A stretch of DNA of 64,000 nt, taken from contig NZ_RCCK01000010.1 in assembly GCF_003664035.1 (NCBI RefSeq), positions 1,240,001-1,304,000 of the forward strand. The letters run 5' to 3'. Position numbers and translations under genes: made by a program. This DNA comes from Pedobacter alluvionis (GTDB lineage Bacteria; Bacteroidota; Bacteroidia; Sphingobacteriales; Sphingobacteriaceae). The notes under the pieces are model-generated. The model had not been told where the DNA came from and did no database searches. It saw nothing but the letters and a program-made list of their open reading frames with translations. Positions 63,940-64,000 of the stretch are shown here, piece after piece (the first letter of the stretch is position 1; every line of letters begins with the position of its first letter).

Positions 63940-64000
63940 ATGTTCAACTCTTCAATTAACGTATACAAAACCGAGTGGCTCGATCTTGTATTTGCAAACC
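63940..64000 (+). CDS. TonB-like energy transducer, 3' cut off by the window
   Basis: Only the first 20 codons are visible: MFNSSINVYKTEWLDLVFAN. The pattern YKTEWLDLVFANRN at the very N-terminus is typical of Bacteroidota TonB homologues, before the single membrane helix. It would energise outer-membrane receptors. I use the ATG at 63940; one at 63895 is also in frame. The divergent spacing (about 200 bp) from glnN likely holds both promoters. Confidence 0.7.
   Translation, partial: MFNSSINVYKTEWLDLVFAN

Overview
The window looks like chromosomal DNA from a Bacteroidota, most likely a Pedobacter-like member of the Sphingobacteriaceae. This is inferred from gene content and style, not from a database search. 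The clues are a type IX secretion sorting domain with a PorP/SprF partner, a CarbopepD_reg TonB-dependent receptor, a LytS/LytTR regulator pair, a GlnN-type glutamine synthetase III, promoters of the TTG-N19-TAnnTTTG type, almost no Shine-Dalgarno signals, and many short palindromic intergenic repeats.

Layout. 1-3113: a two-gene heterodimeric ABC exporter (the first gene is cut by the window edge). 3179-6262: a secreted SMP-30-like protein, a cold-shock protein with a good promoter, and three unrecognised genes. 6339-6656: a duplicated 166-bp repeat. 6670-12702 (minus strand): a nearly complete molybdenum cofactor operon (moaA, moeA, a TauE/SafE permease, moaD, moeB-rhodanese, moaE, and a moaC-mogA fusion). 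It also holds an unlisted 33-codon secreted peptide and the tail of a lost nucleotidyltransferase gene overlapping moaA. 13386-14894: an ECF sigma factor, a zinc-finger partner and a secreted peroxiredoxin. 15323-22829: a homodimeric ABC exporter, a Gfo/Idh/MocA oxidoreductase, a secreted esterase, and a PAP2 phosphatase plus GT39-like glycosyltransferase pair. 22964-25031: a LytTR regulator and its histidine kinase.

25547-28599 is a graveyard of insertion sequences. An IS256 head is interrupted by a frameshifted IS4-type element, whose downstream end abuts a 5'-truncated IS1380 transposase with two in-frame stops. 28859-35559 encodes a PorP/SprF protein and a 1923-residue type IX-secreted nuclease-like protein with duplicated lamin-tail domains. 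36172-39100 holds TsaC, a YefM/YoeB toxin-antitoxin pair and an FMN/iron-sulfur glutamate-synthase-like enzyme. 39179-43162 holds a DUF6266-like protein, asnS and a MutS-type ATPase; a telomere-like heptamer array sits beside asnS. 43220-46715 is the conserved trio of circularly permuted ATP-grasp, alpha-E and transglutaminase-like proteins. 46885-48285 contains a promoter, two terminator hairpins and a roughly 190-bp tandem repeat array with no protein gene. 48365-53132 holds ferritin, a small unknown, an MBL hydrolase/GNAT pair and dihydrolipoyl dehydrogenase. 53739-58490 holds a TonB-dependent receptor and an astacin-like lipoprotein protease. 59007-63737 holds purM and glnN separated by 1.3 kb of repeats. 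The window ends in the first 20 codons of a TonB-like gene.

Nothing here is a clear new defence or enzymatic system. The most unusual signals are two loci that share a hairpin / CA-rich motif / hairpin layout, the small secreted peptide inside the cofactor operon, the 190-bp tandem array, the nested inverted-repeat element near 60.5-60.7 kb, and the ATP-grasp/alpha-E/transglutaminase trio, whose product is unknown.
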